Of a stretch of 61,153 nucleotides of DNA, positions 39,017 to 48,595 are shown one piece after another. The stretch comes from Cacconaster sp045641345 (GTDB taxonomy: Bacteria > Bacteroidota > Bacteroidia > Bacteroidales > UBA932). The stretch spans positions 1-61,153 of the forward strand of contig JAZUGR010000015.1 of assembly GCA_045641345.1 (NCBI GenBank), written 5' to 3'. The position numbers were made by a program, and so were the translations under genes. The notes beneath the pieces are model-generated. The model was not told the origin of the DNA, searched no databases, and was given only the letters and a program-made list of their open reading frames with translations. Position 1 is the stretch's first letter. Every line of letters begins with the position of its first letter.

Positions 39017-39620
39017 AGAGGATGCCGGCCCTGGTCATGGCGAGGCGTATGATTTCCACCGTGTTCTCTATGCTGCCGGCCTTGAGGGAGTCGATGCATA
39101 GATCGTAAGAGGCGGAGTCGCCCCAGGTCTTGAATGTGTAGTAGTTATAGTACGAGGCGCGCGATTTCTCGCTGTGCTCTATGAATTTTCTGGCTTCTCG
39201 CTCGGAGAGGTCAAGCCGGTGCATTATTTTCCCGACGCGGAAATCGAGCGGGGCGGTTATGAATACGCTGAACATATTGGGGAAGTCGCGGAGTACGTAG
39301 TCGGCGCATCTGCCCACGAATATGCAGGACTGCTGGGAGGCAATTCTCCGCATCACGTCGCTCTGCATCTTGAACATGTCCTCATCGACGATGGGGTTGC
39401 TTTCGTGCATTCCGAACAGGGACCTGAGTCTCCACGAACTTTTCTCGTCGCGTTTTTCGAATATTTCGGGATGGAGACCGCACTCCTTCGCCGCTTCGGC
39501 GAGCAGTTCCTTGTCGAACATCTGGATTCCCAGTTGCTCTGAAAGCATCTTTGCGGTGCGCAGCCCGCCCGAGCCGATACGCCGCCCTATCGAGATGATG
39601 TATTTGTCAGATTCGCTCAT
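39015..39620 (-). CDS. cytidylate kinase-like family protein
   Basis: The 201-residue protein fits the Cytidylate_kin2 family: a modified P-loop ISIGRRIGSGG, then FDKELL, FVGRCADYVL, and the basic lid segment MHRLDLSEREARKFIEHSEKSRASYYNYYT. The true substrate is not known. Many Bacteroidota have this protein next to a MATE transporter gene, and here the two overlap by 14 bases. Confidence 0.88.
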   Translation of the reverse strand: MSESDKYIISIGRRIGSGGLRTAKMLSEQLGIQMFDKELLAEAAKECGLHPEIFEKRDEKSSWRLRSLFGMHESNPIVDEDMFKMQSDVMRRIASQQSCIFVGRCADYVLRDFPNMFSVFITAPLDFRVGKIMHRLDLSEREARKFIEHSEKSRASYYNYYTFKTWGDSASYDLCIDSLKAGSIENTVEIIRLAMTRAGIL

Positions 39621-40971
39621 TGCCCTGTGCCTCCTTTTTGAATGATTTCTTGAGGTTTGCCAAAAGTATTTCCGAGATTATGACTGCAGCGAGGTCGGAT
39701 GCCGGGAAGCTGTACCATACCCCGTCGACTCCGAAGAATATCGGCAGGATGATGAGGCAGGGCAGCAGGAAGATGAGCTGTCTGGAAAGCGACAGGAAGA
39801 TTGCCCGCCGGGCAAGCCCAAGGCTCTGGAAGAAGTTGGATATCACCATCTGCCTTCCCACTATGAGAAACATTATGACGTTGATTGAAAGCCCGTGTGC
39901 GGCCATTTCGATCAGCTGCTCGTCGTGAGTGAATATCGATACCGCCGCCCTGGGGAAGAGCATACCTGTGAGAAAGCACATCGACATCACGATACATGCG
40001 CAGACGACGGTCATATTGAGGACCTTCAGCACCCTGTCGTAGAGTTTGGCCCCGTAGTTGTATCCTGCAATCGGCTGCATTCCCTGATTGAATCCCATCA
40101 CTATCATAAGGAAGAGGAACACAATCCTGTTGATGATGCCGAATGCCCCTATCTGAAGGTCGCCTCCATAGGTGCCCAGCTGCCTGTTTACGAAAATCAC
40201 CACGAAGCAGGATGCCGCATTCATCAGGAAGGGGGCGAGCCCTATCGAGAGGGAGCGCTTTGCAATCGGGATATCAAGCCTCATCCCGTTCCAGTCAAGA
40301 TGCAGGAAGGCTTTTTTGTCGCACAGGATCTTCATTTCCCATCCAAGCGAGATGCACTGCGCCAGTACGGTGGCTACGGCGGCTCCCTGTATGCCCATAT
40401 CGAACACGAATATGAACAGCGGGTCCATTGCGGTGTTGAGGCATACGGTGAGTATGGTGGCTGTCATAGCCTTGCGCGGCTGCCCCGAGGCCCTGATTGC
40501 AGCGTTGAGGCCGAAATAGAGGTGGGTTATGATGTTGCCTGCGAGAATCGGAATCATATATTCCCGTGCATAGGGCAGGGTGGAGCCGCTGGCTCCGAAG
40601 AATCTGAGCACCGGGTTGAGGAAGATGAGCGTAAGGCCGCTGAACAGCACGCCTATGATGACGTTCAGTATGAATACGTTGTTGAGCACCTTCTTGGCTA
40701 TGTCGTAGTTGCGCTGCCCCAGAAGTACCGAAATCAGGGTGGCTCCGCCCACTCCGACAAGGGTGCCGAAGGCTGCCGAGAGATTCATCAGCGGGAAGGT
40801 GATTGCAAGGCCCGAAATGGCCATCGCGCCGCATCCCTGGCCGATGAAGATGCTGTCGACCATATTGTAGAGCGACGATGCCGTCATCGCCACAATGGCC
40901 GGCAGGGCATATTTCTTGAGCAGCCTGCCTATGCTCTCGGTGCCGAGTTCGAGTGGAATGTTTTCTGCCAT
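39607..40971 (-). CDS. MATE family multidrug/Na+ efflux protein
   Basis: The 454-residue protein has about twelve membrane helices and MATE marks such as PAIVAMTASSLYNMVDSIFIGQGCG in helices 1-2 and the matching GFNQGMQPIAGYNYGAK in the second half. Such proteins export drugs or metabolites against Na+ or H+. ATG 40971 is chosen since it starts MAENIPLELGTESIGRLLKKYALP, a normal N-terminus; the frame upstream crosses the promoter. Confidence 0.92.
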   Translation of the reverse strand: MAENIPLELGTESIGRLLKKYALPAIVAMTASSLYNMVDSIFIGQGCGAMAISGLAITFPLMNLSAAFGTLVGVGGATLISVLLGQRNYDIAKKVLNNVFILNVIIGVLFSGLTLIFLNPVLRFFGASGSTLPYAREYMIPILAGNIITHLYFGLNAAIRASGQPRKAMTATILTVCLNTAMDPLFIFVFDMGIQGAAVATVLAQCISLGWEMKILCDKKAFLHLDWNGMRLDIPIAKRSLSIGLAPFLMNAASCFVVIFVNRQLGTYGGDLQIGAFGIINRIVFLFLMIVMGFNQGMQPIAGYNYGAKLYDRVLKVLNMTVVCACIVMSMCFLTGMLFPRAAVSIFTHDEQLIEMAAHGLSINVIMFLIVGRQMVISNFFQSLGLARRAIFLSLSRQLIFLLPCLIILPIFFGVDGVWYSFPASDLAAVIISEILLANLKKSFKKEAQGNERI

Positions 40972-40989
40972 CGTGCGTCCTTTGCCGGA

Positions 40990-40997
40990 CAAAGGTA
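40990..40997 (-). promoter_or_regulatory. -7 element for the MATE operon
   Basis: TACCTTTG on the minus strand, 18 bases before the ATG. Confidence 0.55.
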
Positions 40998-41039
40998 CAT
41001 TATTTTGCCTTAAGTCATTCTCAAATCGGTTTTTTCCAC

Positions 41040-41047
41040 TATCTTTA
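41040..41047 (+). promoter_or_regulatory. -7 element for addBA
   Basis: TATCTTTA lies 22 bases before the addB ATG, back to back with the MATE promoter. Confidence 0.45.
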
Positions 41048-41069
41048 GAGCTCGATACTTCATCCGAAA

Positions 41070-43997
41070 ATGAACCGTAACAGGACAAAGCCGTTTCTCG
41101 CCCAGGTCGTGGAGCACTATTTCGCTTCGGCCGGGGCGACGCTGTTCGTTTTTCCAAATAGGCGCAGCCAGGTCTTTTTCAAGAAATATTTCGGCGAGAA
41201 GATGCTCGCGGAGAATGTGGGCGCCGGTATGCCTCAGCTTGCTACGGTTTCCGACCTTTTCAGGTCGCTTTATGCTCCGCAGGGCTCCATGGCGGACGAA
41301 CTTACCCTGCTCGTGGAACTCTACGAGGTTTACAGGCAGGTCAGGGTTTCGGCGGGCCATACGGCTGAGCCGCTTGATGATTTCCTGTTCTGGGGAGGAG
41401 TGATCCTGAGCGATTTCGGAGATATCGACAAGTACCTTGCCGACCCCGGGCAGATTCTGAAGAATATCGCCGATTACAAGGATATCGACGTGGATCCCAA
41501 GTCGTTCACGACCGATGCGCAGTACGATGCAATCTGCTCCCTGGTGGGCAGCCTCAGGGGGGACGACGGGACCGTCTCCAAGGAGTATCATAAAACGTTC
41601 ATCGCAATCTGGGACCTGCTGCTCCCGATTTACACGGAATACAACAAGTCGCTCAAGGAAAAGGGACTCGCTTACGAGGGTATGGTTTTCAGGTACGTGG
41701 CCGAACATCCCGCCGAGAGCAAGGCCACCCTGCAGCGCCTGTATCCCAATGCCGCGAAGGTGGTGTTCGTCGGGCTCAACGCTCTTTCCAAGGCCGAACT
41801 GACATTTCTGCACAGTCTTGCCAAGGAGGACGGCTTTGCCGAGTTCTGCTGGGATTTCCCAACCGGCGGCCAGGATTCGCCGCTTCTCGGCGACCCGCAG
41901 AACAAGGCTTCGCACTTTATCAGACGGTATCTCGCCCCGGGGGTGAACTCCCTTCCTCAGGCATTCAAAGTCGAATACGGCCCGCTTCCCGAGATCTCCG
42001 TAATCTCCACAAGCACCACGGTTGCCGGCAGCAAGCTCATACCCGACTTCCTTCAGGCCGTGGAGGGCCCTGTCGATGAAAGGACTCTCGTGCTGCTCCC
42101 TGACGAGACTCAGCTCCAATCCGTGCTGACCTCCATCCCCGACGCGCGGGCCGATGTGCTCAATATTACAATGGGCTCCCCGCTGAGCCTTTCCGGCTCG
42201 TATTCTCTCGTCACTGCAATCCTGCGGCTCTTCGAGGGCAGGCGTCAGGGATATTTCTACCACAGGGTGATTTGGGACATATTCTCCTCCACGATATTCA
42301 GGCACGCGCACGAAGGGGATTCCGACAGGATATGCGCCGTCAAGGATAAGGCCCAGACATACATCCCTTCGGGGGACCTCGATTTCAGCCCGGTGTTCAG
42401 GAACCTGCCTGACAGGGATTCACTGGATGAGGTTATCGATTACCTGCTTGCGACACTCTCCTTCCTGGCTTCCGGAATGGCTTATGACCCCCTGGAGAGG
42501 GAGGCTATGTATGAAATATACCGCGTCGTGAACTATCTCAGGACTCACGCTCTTCACACGCGCTATACCGACCTCCGTTTCGATACCTTCAAGAGACTTC
42601 TGGTAAAGCTCCTTTCGGGAGTCAGCATCCCGTATTGCGGCGAGCCTCTGTGCGGCCTTCAGATCATGGGCCCGCTCGAGGTCAGGGCTCTCGATTTCGA
42701 CAATATCATGATTCTTTCCTCGTCGGAGGGGGTGTTCCCGCGAAAGAACGTGGCTGATTCATTTATCCCATATACGATACGCAAGGCGTTCGACCTTCCT
42801 ACGTACGAGGAGCAGGATGCCATCTGGGCCTACTACTTCTACCGTCTGATTTCGCGTGCCGGGAGGGTGTGGATGGTGTACAACAGTACGGCCGACGGCC
42901 TGCGGAGCGGAGAGCCGAGCCGTTACATAATGCAGCTCAAGTATGCATACCGCGATATGGTCAGGCTGAAGTTCTATAATCACGACGTGGTTTCTTCAGT
43001 GTCGGCCGGCTATATGGAATATGCGAACGACACTCCGTATTCCAGGCCTTTCTCCGCATCGTCGGTCCAGAAATACCTCTCGTGTCCGTTGGCATTCCAT
43101 TACCGTTACATCAAGGGTATAGACGATGACGACGAATCGGTGTCGGAAGACGTGGAAGACAACCGTCTGGGAAACATAGTCCACAACACGATGGAGGAGC
43201 TGTATGCTCCGTTCGTGGGGCGGCAGGTCACCGAATCTGAAATCGCCGGGCTGGACTATATGCCTGTCATTGAGAAGTATCTGAAGTCCGAACTGAATGT
43301 CGACGTAATCGAAGGCAAGCCGTTCGTCTCCTATGGGCAGGCGGGGCAGTTCGTCGCCGAAATCCTCGAAGAGGACAGGGCGCGTGCTCCTTTCACGATT
43401 CTTGGCCTGGAGCAGAAGATAACGGCGGATTTCCACGGATATGCCCTCAGCGGGATGATCGACAGGATCGACCTGGTGAAAAACGGGGCTGGGGAGGATA
43501 TCGTCAGGATTGTGGATTACAAGACCGGCAGATATTTCGCCGAGGATATTCAGCCCAGGGACGGAGTCACTGTGGAGAAGGCCTTCGATGAGCCCGACTC
43601 GAGCTTCTGGCCAAAAATCTCGATACAGCTGTTCATCTACGGTTATCTGTGGAGGTCGCTGAAGGATGGGAGGACCAAAGTATATATAAAGGATGCTGCC
43701 GGCCGGGAGGTGGAGAGCGCGGAGCGCAAGGCGGAATTGCTCAAGTATGCCGGCTGCAAATACGCGAATTCGATATACTGCCCTTATATGCTCAAGGCCC
43801 AGAGGAACGACAGGATAAGCAGCAGCGGCATGGCGAAGACACCCGACGGCACGTTTTCCGAAGTGGCGTTCGGGGAGTTCTCCGCCCGCCTGAAATCCCT
43901 TCTCGACGAGATCTCGGACCCTGCAACCATTTTCAGGCATCGCGACGGTTGCAGCAGCTGCGTTTACTGCAGATACGAAACACTTTGTAGGAAATGA
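41070..43997 (+). CDS. addB: AddB-like helicase-exonuclease subunit with Fe-S nuclease
   Basis: The 975-residue protein has an inactive helicase-like front part (FVFPNRRSQVFFKKYF) and a C-terminal PD-(D/E)XK nuclease (GMIDRIDLV near 800, VDYKTG near 815). Cysteines for an iron-sulphur staple flank the nuclease: CPLAFHYRY near 672 and CSSCVYCRYETLC at the end. With AddA it processes double-strand breaks for RecA. The addA start overlaps its stop by four bases. Confidence 0.92.
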   Translation: MNRNRTKPFLAQVVEHYFASAGATLFVFPNRRSQVFFKKYFGEKMLAENVGAGMPQLATVSDLFRSLYAPQGSMADELTLLVELYEVYRQVRVSAGHTAEPLDDFLFWGGVILSDFGDIDKYLADPGQILKNIADYKDIDVDPKSFTTDAQYDAICSLVGSLRGDDGTVSKEYHKTFIAIWDLLLPIYTEYNKSLKEKGLAYEGMVFRYVAEHPAESKATLQRLYPNAAKVVFVGLNALSKAELTFLHSLAKEDGFAEFCWDFPTGGQDSPLLGDPQNKASHFIRRYLAPGVNSLPQAFKVEYGPLPEISVISTSTTVAGSKLIPDFLQAVEGPVDERTLVLLPDETQLQSVLTSIPDARADVLNITMGSPLSLSGSYSLVTAILRLFEGRRQGYFYHRVIWDIFSSTIFRHAHEGDSDRICAVKDKAQTYIPSGDLDFSPVFRNLPDRDSLDEVIDYLLATLSFLASGMAYDPLEREAMYEIYRVVNYLRTHALHTRYTDLRFDTFKRLLVKLLSGVSIPYCGEPLCGLQIMGPLEVRALDFDNIMILSSSEGVFPRKNVADSFIPYTIRKAFDLPTYEEQDAIWAYYFYRLISRAGRVWMVYNSTADGLRSGEPSRYIMQLKYAYRDMVRLKFYNHDVVSSVSAGYMEYANDTPYSRPFSASSVQKYLSCPLAFHYRYIKGIDDDDESVSEDVEDNRLGNIVHNTMEELYAPFVGRQVTESEIAGLDYMPVIEKYLKSELNVDVIEGKPFVSYGQAGQFVAEILEEDRARAPFTILGLEQKITADFHGYALSGMIDRIDLVKNGAGEDIVRIVDYKTGRYFAEDIQPRDGVTVEKAFDEPDSSFWPKISIQLFIYGYLWRSLKDGRTKVYIKDAAGREVESAERKAELLKYAGCKYANSIYCPYMLKAQRNDRISSSGMAKTPDGTFSEVAFGEFSARLKSLLDEISDPATIFRHRDGCSSCVYCRYETLCRK

Positions 43998-46900
43998 TTG
44001 AGTTGATCACAGCTTCCGCCGGCTCGGGCAAAACCTATGCACTGGCAAAGAAATATATCGGGATACTCCTTGAAGCGTATCTGAAGGATGGCTCGAAGGA
44101 TGCCAGGGAGTTCGAGCACATCCTTGCCGTAACCTTCACCAACAAGGCTACCGCAGAGATGAAGGACCGTATCCTCCAGGAGCTTTACATACTCTCGCAG
44201 AACCCGTCGCTGAGTGATTACTACAATGATTTCTGCAAGGAATACGACGCTGCGGCGGTCTCCGACCCCGATATGTGGAAGCGGATCCTCTTCACACTTC
44301 TCCATAACTATTCAAGGTTCAGCGTCTCCACTATAGACACGTTCTTCCAGGGTGTCCTCCGCCATTTCGCGAGAGAGATAGGGGAGTTCGACTCGTACAG
44401 AATCGAGCTTGACCGCGATGCCCTGGTGGGTGAGGCCGCCGACAACCTTCTCTCCGGCATAACGTCGGCGGATGACCCGGTGTACAGGATTGTAAGCAGC
44501 CTCACTTCCGATAAAATGGAAGACGGCAAAAAATTCAATCCCAAGCGCGAGCTGACCGCAATCGCGAAGGACCTTATGGGCGGTGAATTCGTCCGGGCCC
44601 TCGAAGGACTCAAGTCCGGTTCCGCGTATGAGGGGCTGCAGGAGGAGATAAAGAGCGGTGCAACCCTTTTCAGCGACAAGGTCAGTGCATTGGAGGCTTC
44701 GCTGAAAGGAGATGGAAGCGCTGCTGATTCGATGAACTGTGCAAGGCTCCTGTCGCTTGCCGTCGATGCATATGACGTAAACGGGAAATATGTGAAATCG
44801 AATGTCAGGACCGGCATCCGTGATTATTGCGATTCGGGCAAGGACCTTACGGCGGCGTGCCTGACCGCATTGGATGGCGATCAGGCAAAATTCTTCAATA
44901 AAAGCGCTCCCGGCAAGGACGCCTTTATGGAGACTAACGGGACGTTGATGGCCGCTCTTGTCTCGGCCTATGTCAGAAAGAAGCGCGTCGCGCAGCTGCT
45001 GAGGTATGTGCCTCATCTCAAGTTTTCGGTCAGCGTGTTCAAGGCGTTCGCGGAGGTGACCGACTCGGCCAATGTCAAGTGCCTCGACGACACGACCAAA
45101 CTTCTTTCCGAAATCATCGCTGGAAGCGACGCTCCGTTCATCTACGAAAAGATAGGGACGCGCTTCGACCACTACCTCCTCGATGAGTTCCAGGATACAT
45201 CGCACATCCAGTGGAAGAACTTCAAGCCTCTTCTTGCCGATGCGAATTCCAAAGGGGGGCGCAACCTCGTGGTGGGTGACGTCAAGCAGAGCATCTACCG
45301 TTTCAGAAATTCGGATTACTCCATCCTCGGCAGCGAAGTGCGGAAGGATTTTGACGGGCAGATCAATAACACCCTGCTCGACGAGAACTATCGTAGCGGA
45401 AGGAATATAGTGGAGTTCAACAACGACCTTTTCGCCGCTCTCGCACAGAGGGTCGATGCTCTGATGCCGGGCTCCGGCAGCGTGCTGAAGGATATTTACA
45501 GCACCGTGGGGCAGAAGGTCAAAAAGGAATTCGACGGGTACGTGCACTACGAAAGGGTCTGCGGCAAGGACAAGGATGACATCGAAAATAAAATCTATCC
45601 GCAGGTTGTCGCCATCGTAAAGGATTTGTGCGCGCGCGGGGTGAAGAAGAACGACATCCTCATTCTGGTCAAGGGCAATGCGGAGGGGGGGCGTGTCGCC
45701 GAAGACCTCCTGCGTGAGGGAATCGGCGTCTGCAGCGATGACTCCCTGTTTGTCAGCAGCAATGCCCTCGCCCGCAAGCTGCTCTCCGTGCTCCGCTATA
45801 TGGACAACGGCAAGGATCTGATAAGCGGGGCGGTGGTCGGCGAACTCGGGGATGGCTTTCTTGGAGATGACGGGGCGATTCCCTACTCGACGCTCGTGGA
45901 ACTTTGCGAAAAGGTGATTGAAAGGCTGAAGGGGATATACTGCGCTGCGCCGGAAGGGAAGGAGGAGTTCGCGGGCAGCATTCCGTATCTGAGTTCTCTG
46001 GTCGACGCCGTGGGCGAATACGAAACGAATTACGGCAATTCCCTCCACGGTTTCCTCGAATATTTCAACAACAAGGATGCGAAGATAGCATCGTCCTCAT
46101 CGGATGACGCCGTAAGGATAATGACCGTGCACAAGTCTAAGGGCCTTGCCGGAGAGTTCGTGATAGTGCCTTTCGTCAACAGGTTCGTGCTGTTCGACAC
46201 CCGTCACAACGAAAAATGGTCGGAGTGCGACGACGTGCCGCTCCCCGACGGAAGCCGTGATTTCGTGTATTATGCCTCGCTATCGAAGACCGATGCCGAT
46301 TCCGCCTTCCGCGGCGCTTATGCCGAAGAATACAGGCAGAGGTGCATCGATGCGATGAACCTGCTCTACGTGGCCTTTACCCGCGCCCGGCACGGGCTGT
46401 ATGCCCTGGAGGGGAAAACCGAAAGGCAGGATGTCAACCTGGCCTGGATTGCGGCCGACTGTCTCGCCCTCAAGGCCGACGGGCATCTGGTCGTCAATGA
46501 TGACTCCGGTATGGTTTATGAACTGGGCGGGGTTGCCGCGGCCGTTGCGGATTACCTTGCCCCAAGGGTCGAGTCAAACCAGAAAAAGATGAAACTGCTC
46601 GACGGCCTGCACCGTCAGGAGTCCATCCCGGGCGACTATTCCGTCTTCGAATCCCGCGCCTCGGTCCGCAACTCGATAAAGGCCAATGAATTCTTCGATT
46701 CGCTCCATCAGGATGGGGATGTATGCGCAAACAACTTCAAACTGAAGGGCGTTCTCCAGCACGCGATACTGTCGGCCGTACGCACGGTGGATGACGTGGA
46801 TGCGGCTGTCGAGGAGAAGTGGCAGGAGGGTGTCCTTGAGGGGACGAAGGAGGATATCAAAGCCTATCTCAAAGAGAGGATCTGCACTGTGTCGCTTTAC

Positions 46901-47269
46901 GGCTGGTTCGACCCCGAAGCGACAATCGTAACCGAAGGGGGGATGCTTGTCAGAACCCTGAAACTTCAGAAGAACGGCGATGGCACCGGGGAGACTCCGG
47001 TCGCCTCCCGCAGGCTTGATGACGGGACGATGGAATATATCGTCAGCCGCCGTCCCGACAGAATCGTAGTGCACGGCAATGGGGACGTGGACATAGTCGA
47101 TTACAAATTCACGCTCTCGCCGCAGGCCAACCTGTCGGAATACACCCGGCAGGTATCATCCTATTGCGACTGGTACCGCGCCCTTCCGGGATGTGCCGGC
47201 AGAACCGTGACAGGCTACATCTGGTATGTGAACGCCGACAGTGACGCGGTGGTGAAAGTGGATCGCTGA
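43994..47269 (+). CDS. addA: AddA-like UvrD-family helicase/nuclease
   Basis: The 1091-residue protein has superfamily 1 helicase motifs: Walker A ASAGSGKT (7-14), motif Ia AVTFTNKATAEMKDR, motif II DEFQDTS near 400, motif III VVGDVKQSIYRFR, motif V MTVHKSKGLAGEF and motif VI YVAFTRARHGLY. A C-terminal RecB-type nuclease has VDIVDYKF near 1033. It forms AddAB with the upstream gene for break repair and degradation of linear DNA. Confidence 0.95.
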   Translation: MIELITASAGSGKTYALAKKYIGILLEAYLKDGSKDAREFEHILAVTFTNKATAEMKDRILQELYILSQNPSLSDYYNDFCKEYDAAAVSDPDMWKRILFTLLHNYSRFSVSTIDTFFQGVLRHFAREIGEFDSYRIELDRDALVGEAADNLLSGITSADDPVYRIVSSLTSDKMEDGKKFNPKRELTAIAKDLMGGEFVRALEGLKSGSAYEGLQEEIKSGATLFSDKVSALEASLKGDGSAADSMNCARLLSLAVDAYDVNGKYVKSNVRTGIRDYCDSGKDLTAACLTALDGDQAKFFNKSAPGKDAFMETNGTLMAALVSAYVRKKRVAQLLRYVPHLKFSVSVFKAFAEVTDSANVKCLDDTTKLLSEIIAGSDAPFIYEKIGTRFDHYLLDEFQDTSHIQWKNFKPLLADANSKGGRNLVVGDVKQSIYRFRNSDYSILGSEVRKDFDGQINNTLLDENYRSGRNIVEFNNDLFAALAQRVDALMPGSGSVLKDIYSTVGQKVKKEFDGYVHYERVCGKDKDDIENKIYPQVVAIVKDLCARGVKKNDILILVKGNAEGGRVAEDLLREGIGVCSDDSLFVSSNALARKLLSVLRYMDNGKDLISGAVVGELGDGFLGDDGAIPYSTLVELCEKVIERLKGIYCAAPEGKEEFAGSIPYLSSLVDAVGEYETNYGNSLHGFLEYFNNKDAKIASSSSDDAVRIMTVHKSKGLAGEFVIVPFVNRFVLFDTRHNEKWSECDDVPLPDGSRDFVYYASLSKTDADSAFRGAYAEEYRQRCIDAMNLLYVAFTRARHGLYALEGKTERQDVNLAWIAADCLALKADGHLVVNDDSGMVYELGGVAAAVADYLAPRVESNQKKMKLLDGLHRQESIPGDYSVFESRASVRNSIKANEFFDSLHQDGDVCANNFKLKGVLQHAILSAVRTVDDVDAAVEEKWQEGVLEGTKEDIKAYLKERICTVSLYGWFDPEATIVTEGGMLVRTLKLQKNGDGTGETPVASRRLDDGTMEYIVSRRPDRIVVHGNGDVDIVDYKFTLSPQANLSEYTRQVSSYCDWYRALPGCAGRTVTGYIWYVNADSDAVVKVDR

Positions 47270-47304
47270 ACCGTACCATACCGTCGGACACTCCCATACG
47301 GAAC

Positions 47305-47336
47305 TTTGCAGGTGAACCAAATAATCCTTATCTTTG
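47305..47336 (+). promoter_or_regulatory. ackA promoter
   Basis: TTTG (47305-47308) and TATCTTTG (47329-47336) are 20 bases apart, one of the best consensus matches in the window. The ATG is 38 bases on. Confidence 0.75.
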
Positions 47337-47374
47337 CAGGATAAACCGAATCAGTTAACATTAATCCAGGAAAT

Positions 47375-48589
47375 ATGATTGTATTAGTATTGAATTGCGG
47401 AAGCTCTTCGTTGAAGTATCAGGTGCTCAATATGAAGAGCGACAACGACTACACGCTTATGGCCAAGGGCCTCGTGGAGCGCATCGGCGAAAAGGTCGGC
47501 GCGCTGACCCACAAGGTAGGCGGCGACAAATATTCCGTCGAGATGCCCATCCCCGACCATACGGTAGGTATCAAGGCTGTCCTCGACCTTCTCGTGTCGA
47601 AGGAGCACGGAGTGCTCTCCTCGCTCAAGGACATCGACGCAGTGGGCCACCGTGTGGCACACGGAGGAGAGTATTTCAAGGGTAGCGCCCTCGTAACTCC
47701 CGAATCCACCGCCGAAATCGAGAAGCTCTGTGTTCTGGCTCCCCTTCACAATCCGGCCAACCTTCTCGGCGTCAAGGCTATCAACGAACTGATGCCCGGC
47801 ACTCCGCAGGTCACCACGTTCGACACCGCCTTCCACCAGACTATGCCCGACTACGCATACACCTACGCGATTCCTTACGAATACTACACCAAATATGCCG
47901 TACGCCGCTACGGCTTTCACGGCACGAGCCACAAGTTCGTGGCTGCAGCAGGTGCCGAGTTCGCGGGCATCGACATCAACAACTCCAGGATAATCACCTG
48001 CCACCTGGGCAACGGAAGTTCAATCACCGCAGTGAAGGACGGCCGCTGCATCGACACCTCGATGGGCTTCACCCCTCAGGAGGGTGTGCTGATGGGCACC
48101 CGCTCGGGCAGCATCGACGCCACAATCGTTCCCTATATCGCAGCCAAGGAGAACCTCAATCCCGCAGAGGTCGAGAAGATGCTCAACAAGAAGAGCGGTC
48201 TGCTCGGCATCTCCGGCATATCTTCCGACTGCCGCGACGTGGAGGAGGCCTCGGCCAAGGGTGACATCCGCGCATCCCTCGCCCTCAACTGCCTCTGCTA
48301 CGGCATCAAGAAGATAATCGGCGCCTACACTGCCGCCCTCGGCGGAGTCGACCTCATAATCTTCACCGGAGGAATCGGCGAGAACTCGGCTTCGACCCGT
48401 TACGGCGTATGCCAGGGCCTCGAATATCTCGGCGTAGAGTTCGACGAGGAGGTTAACAAGGGCATCCACGGCAAGGACGCCTTCATCAGCAAGCCTTCAT
48501 CCAAGGTCAAGGTGTGCGTCATCCCCACCAACGAGGAGCTCGTGATTGCACGCGACACAATGAACATCGTGAAAAATCTCAAAAAATAA
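47375..48589 (+). CDS. ackA: acetate kinase
   Basis: The 404-residue ASKHA kinase makes ATP from acetyl phosphate. Motifs are LNCGSSSLKYQVL, GHRVAHGG, FDTAFHQTMP, YGFHGTSHK, CHLGNGSS and FTGGIGENS. It has the length and signatures of acetate kinase, not of the shorter butyrate kinase branch. Codon choice is strongly biased to C-ending codons, suggesting high expression. The next gene encodes its acyl-phosphate-forming partner. Confidence 0.97.
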   Translation: MIVLVLNCGSSSLKYQVLNMKSDNDYTLMAKGLVERIGEKVGALTHKVGGDKYSVEMPIPDHTVGIKAVLDLLVSKEHGVLSSLKDIDAVGHRVAHGGEYFKGSALVTPESTAEIEKLCVLAPLHNPANLLGVKAINELMPGTPQVTTFDTAFHQTMPDYAYTYAIPYEYYTKYAVRRYGFHGTSHKFVAAAGAEFAGIDINNSRIITCHLGNGSSITAVKDGRCIDTSMGFTPQEGVLMGTRSGSIDATIVPYIAAKENLNPAEVEKMLNKKSGLLGISGISSDCRDVEEASAKGDIRASLALNCLCYGIKKIIGAYTAALGGVDLIIFTGGIGENSASTRYGVCQGLEYLGVEFDEEVNKGIHGKDAFISKPSSKVKVCVIPTNEELVIARDTMNIVKNLKK

Positions 48590-48595
48590 TTCAAA

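Noticed and set aside
38566..39018. A 150-codon open frame with a repeated ARRSAVFQTKGRQ segment
   Set aside because: The protein repeat is only the translation of palindromic copies C and D. Small ORFs of this kind are artefacts of the repeat.
44312..46048. A 578-codon minus-strand open frame
   Set aside because: It is antisense to addA, whose helicase motifs are intact; no recognisable domain is in the shadow frame.
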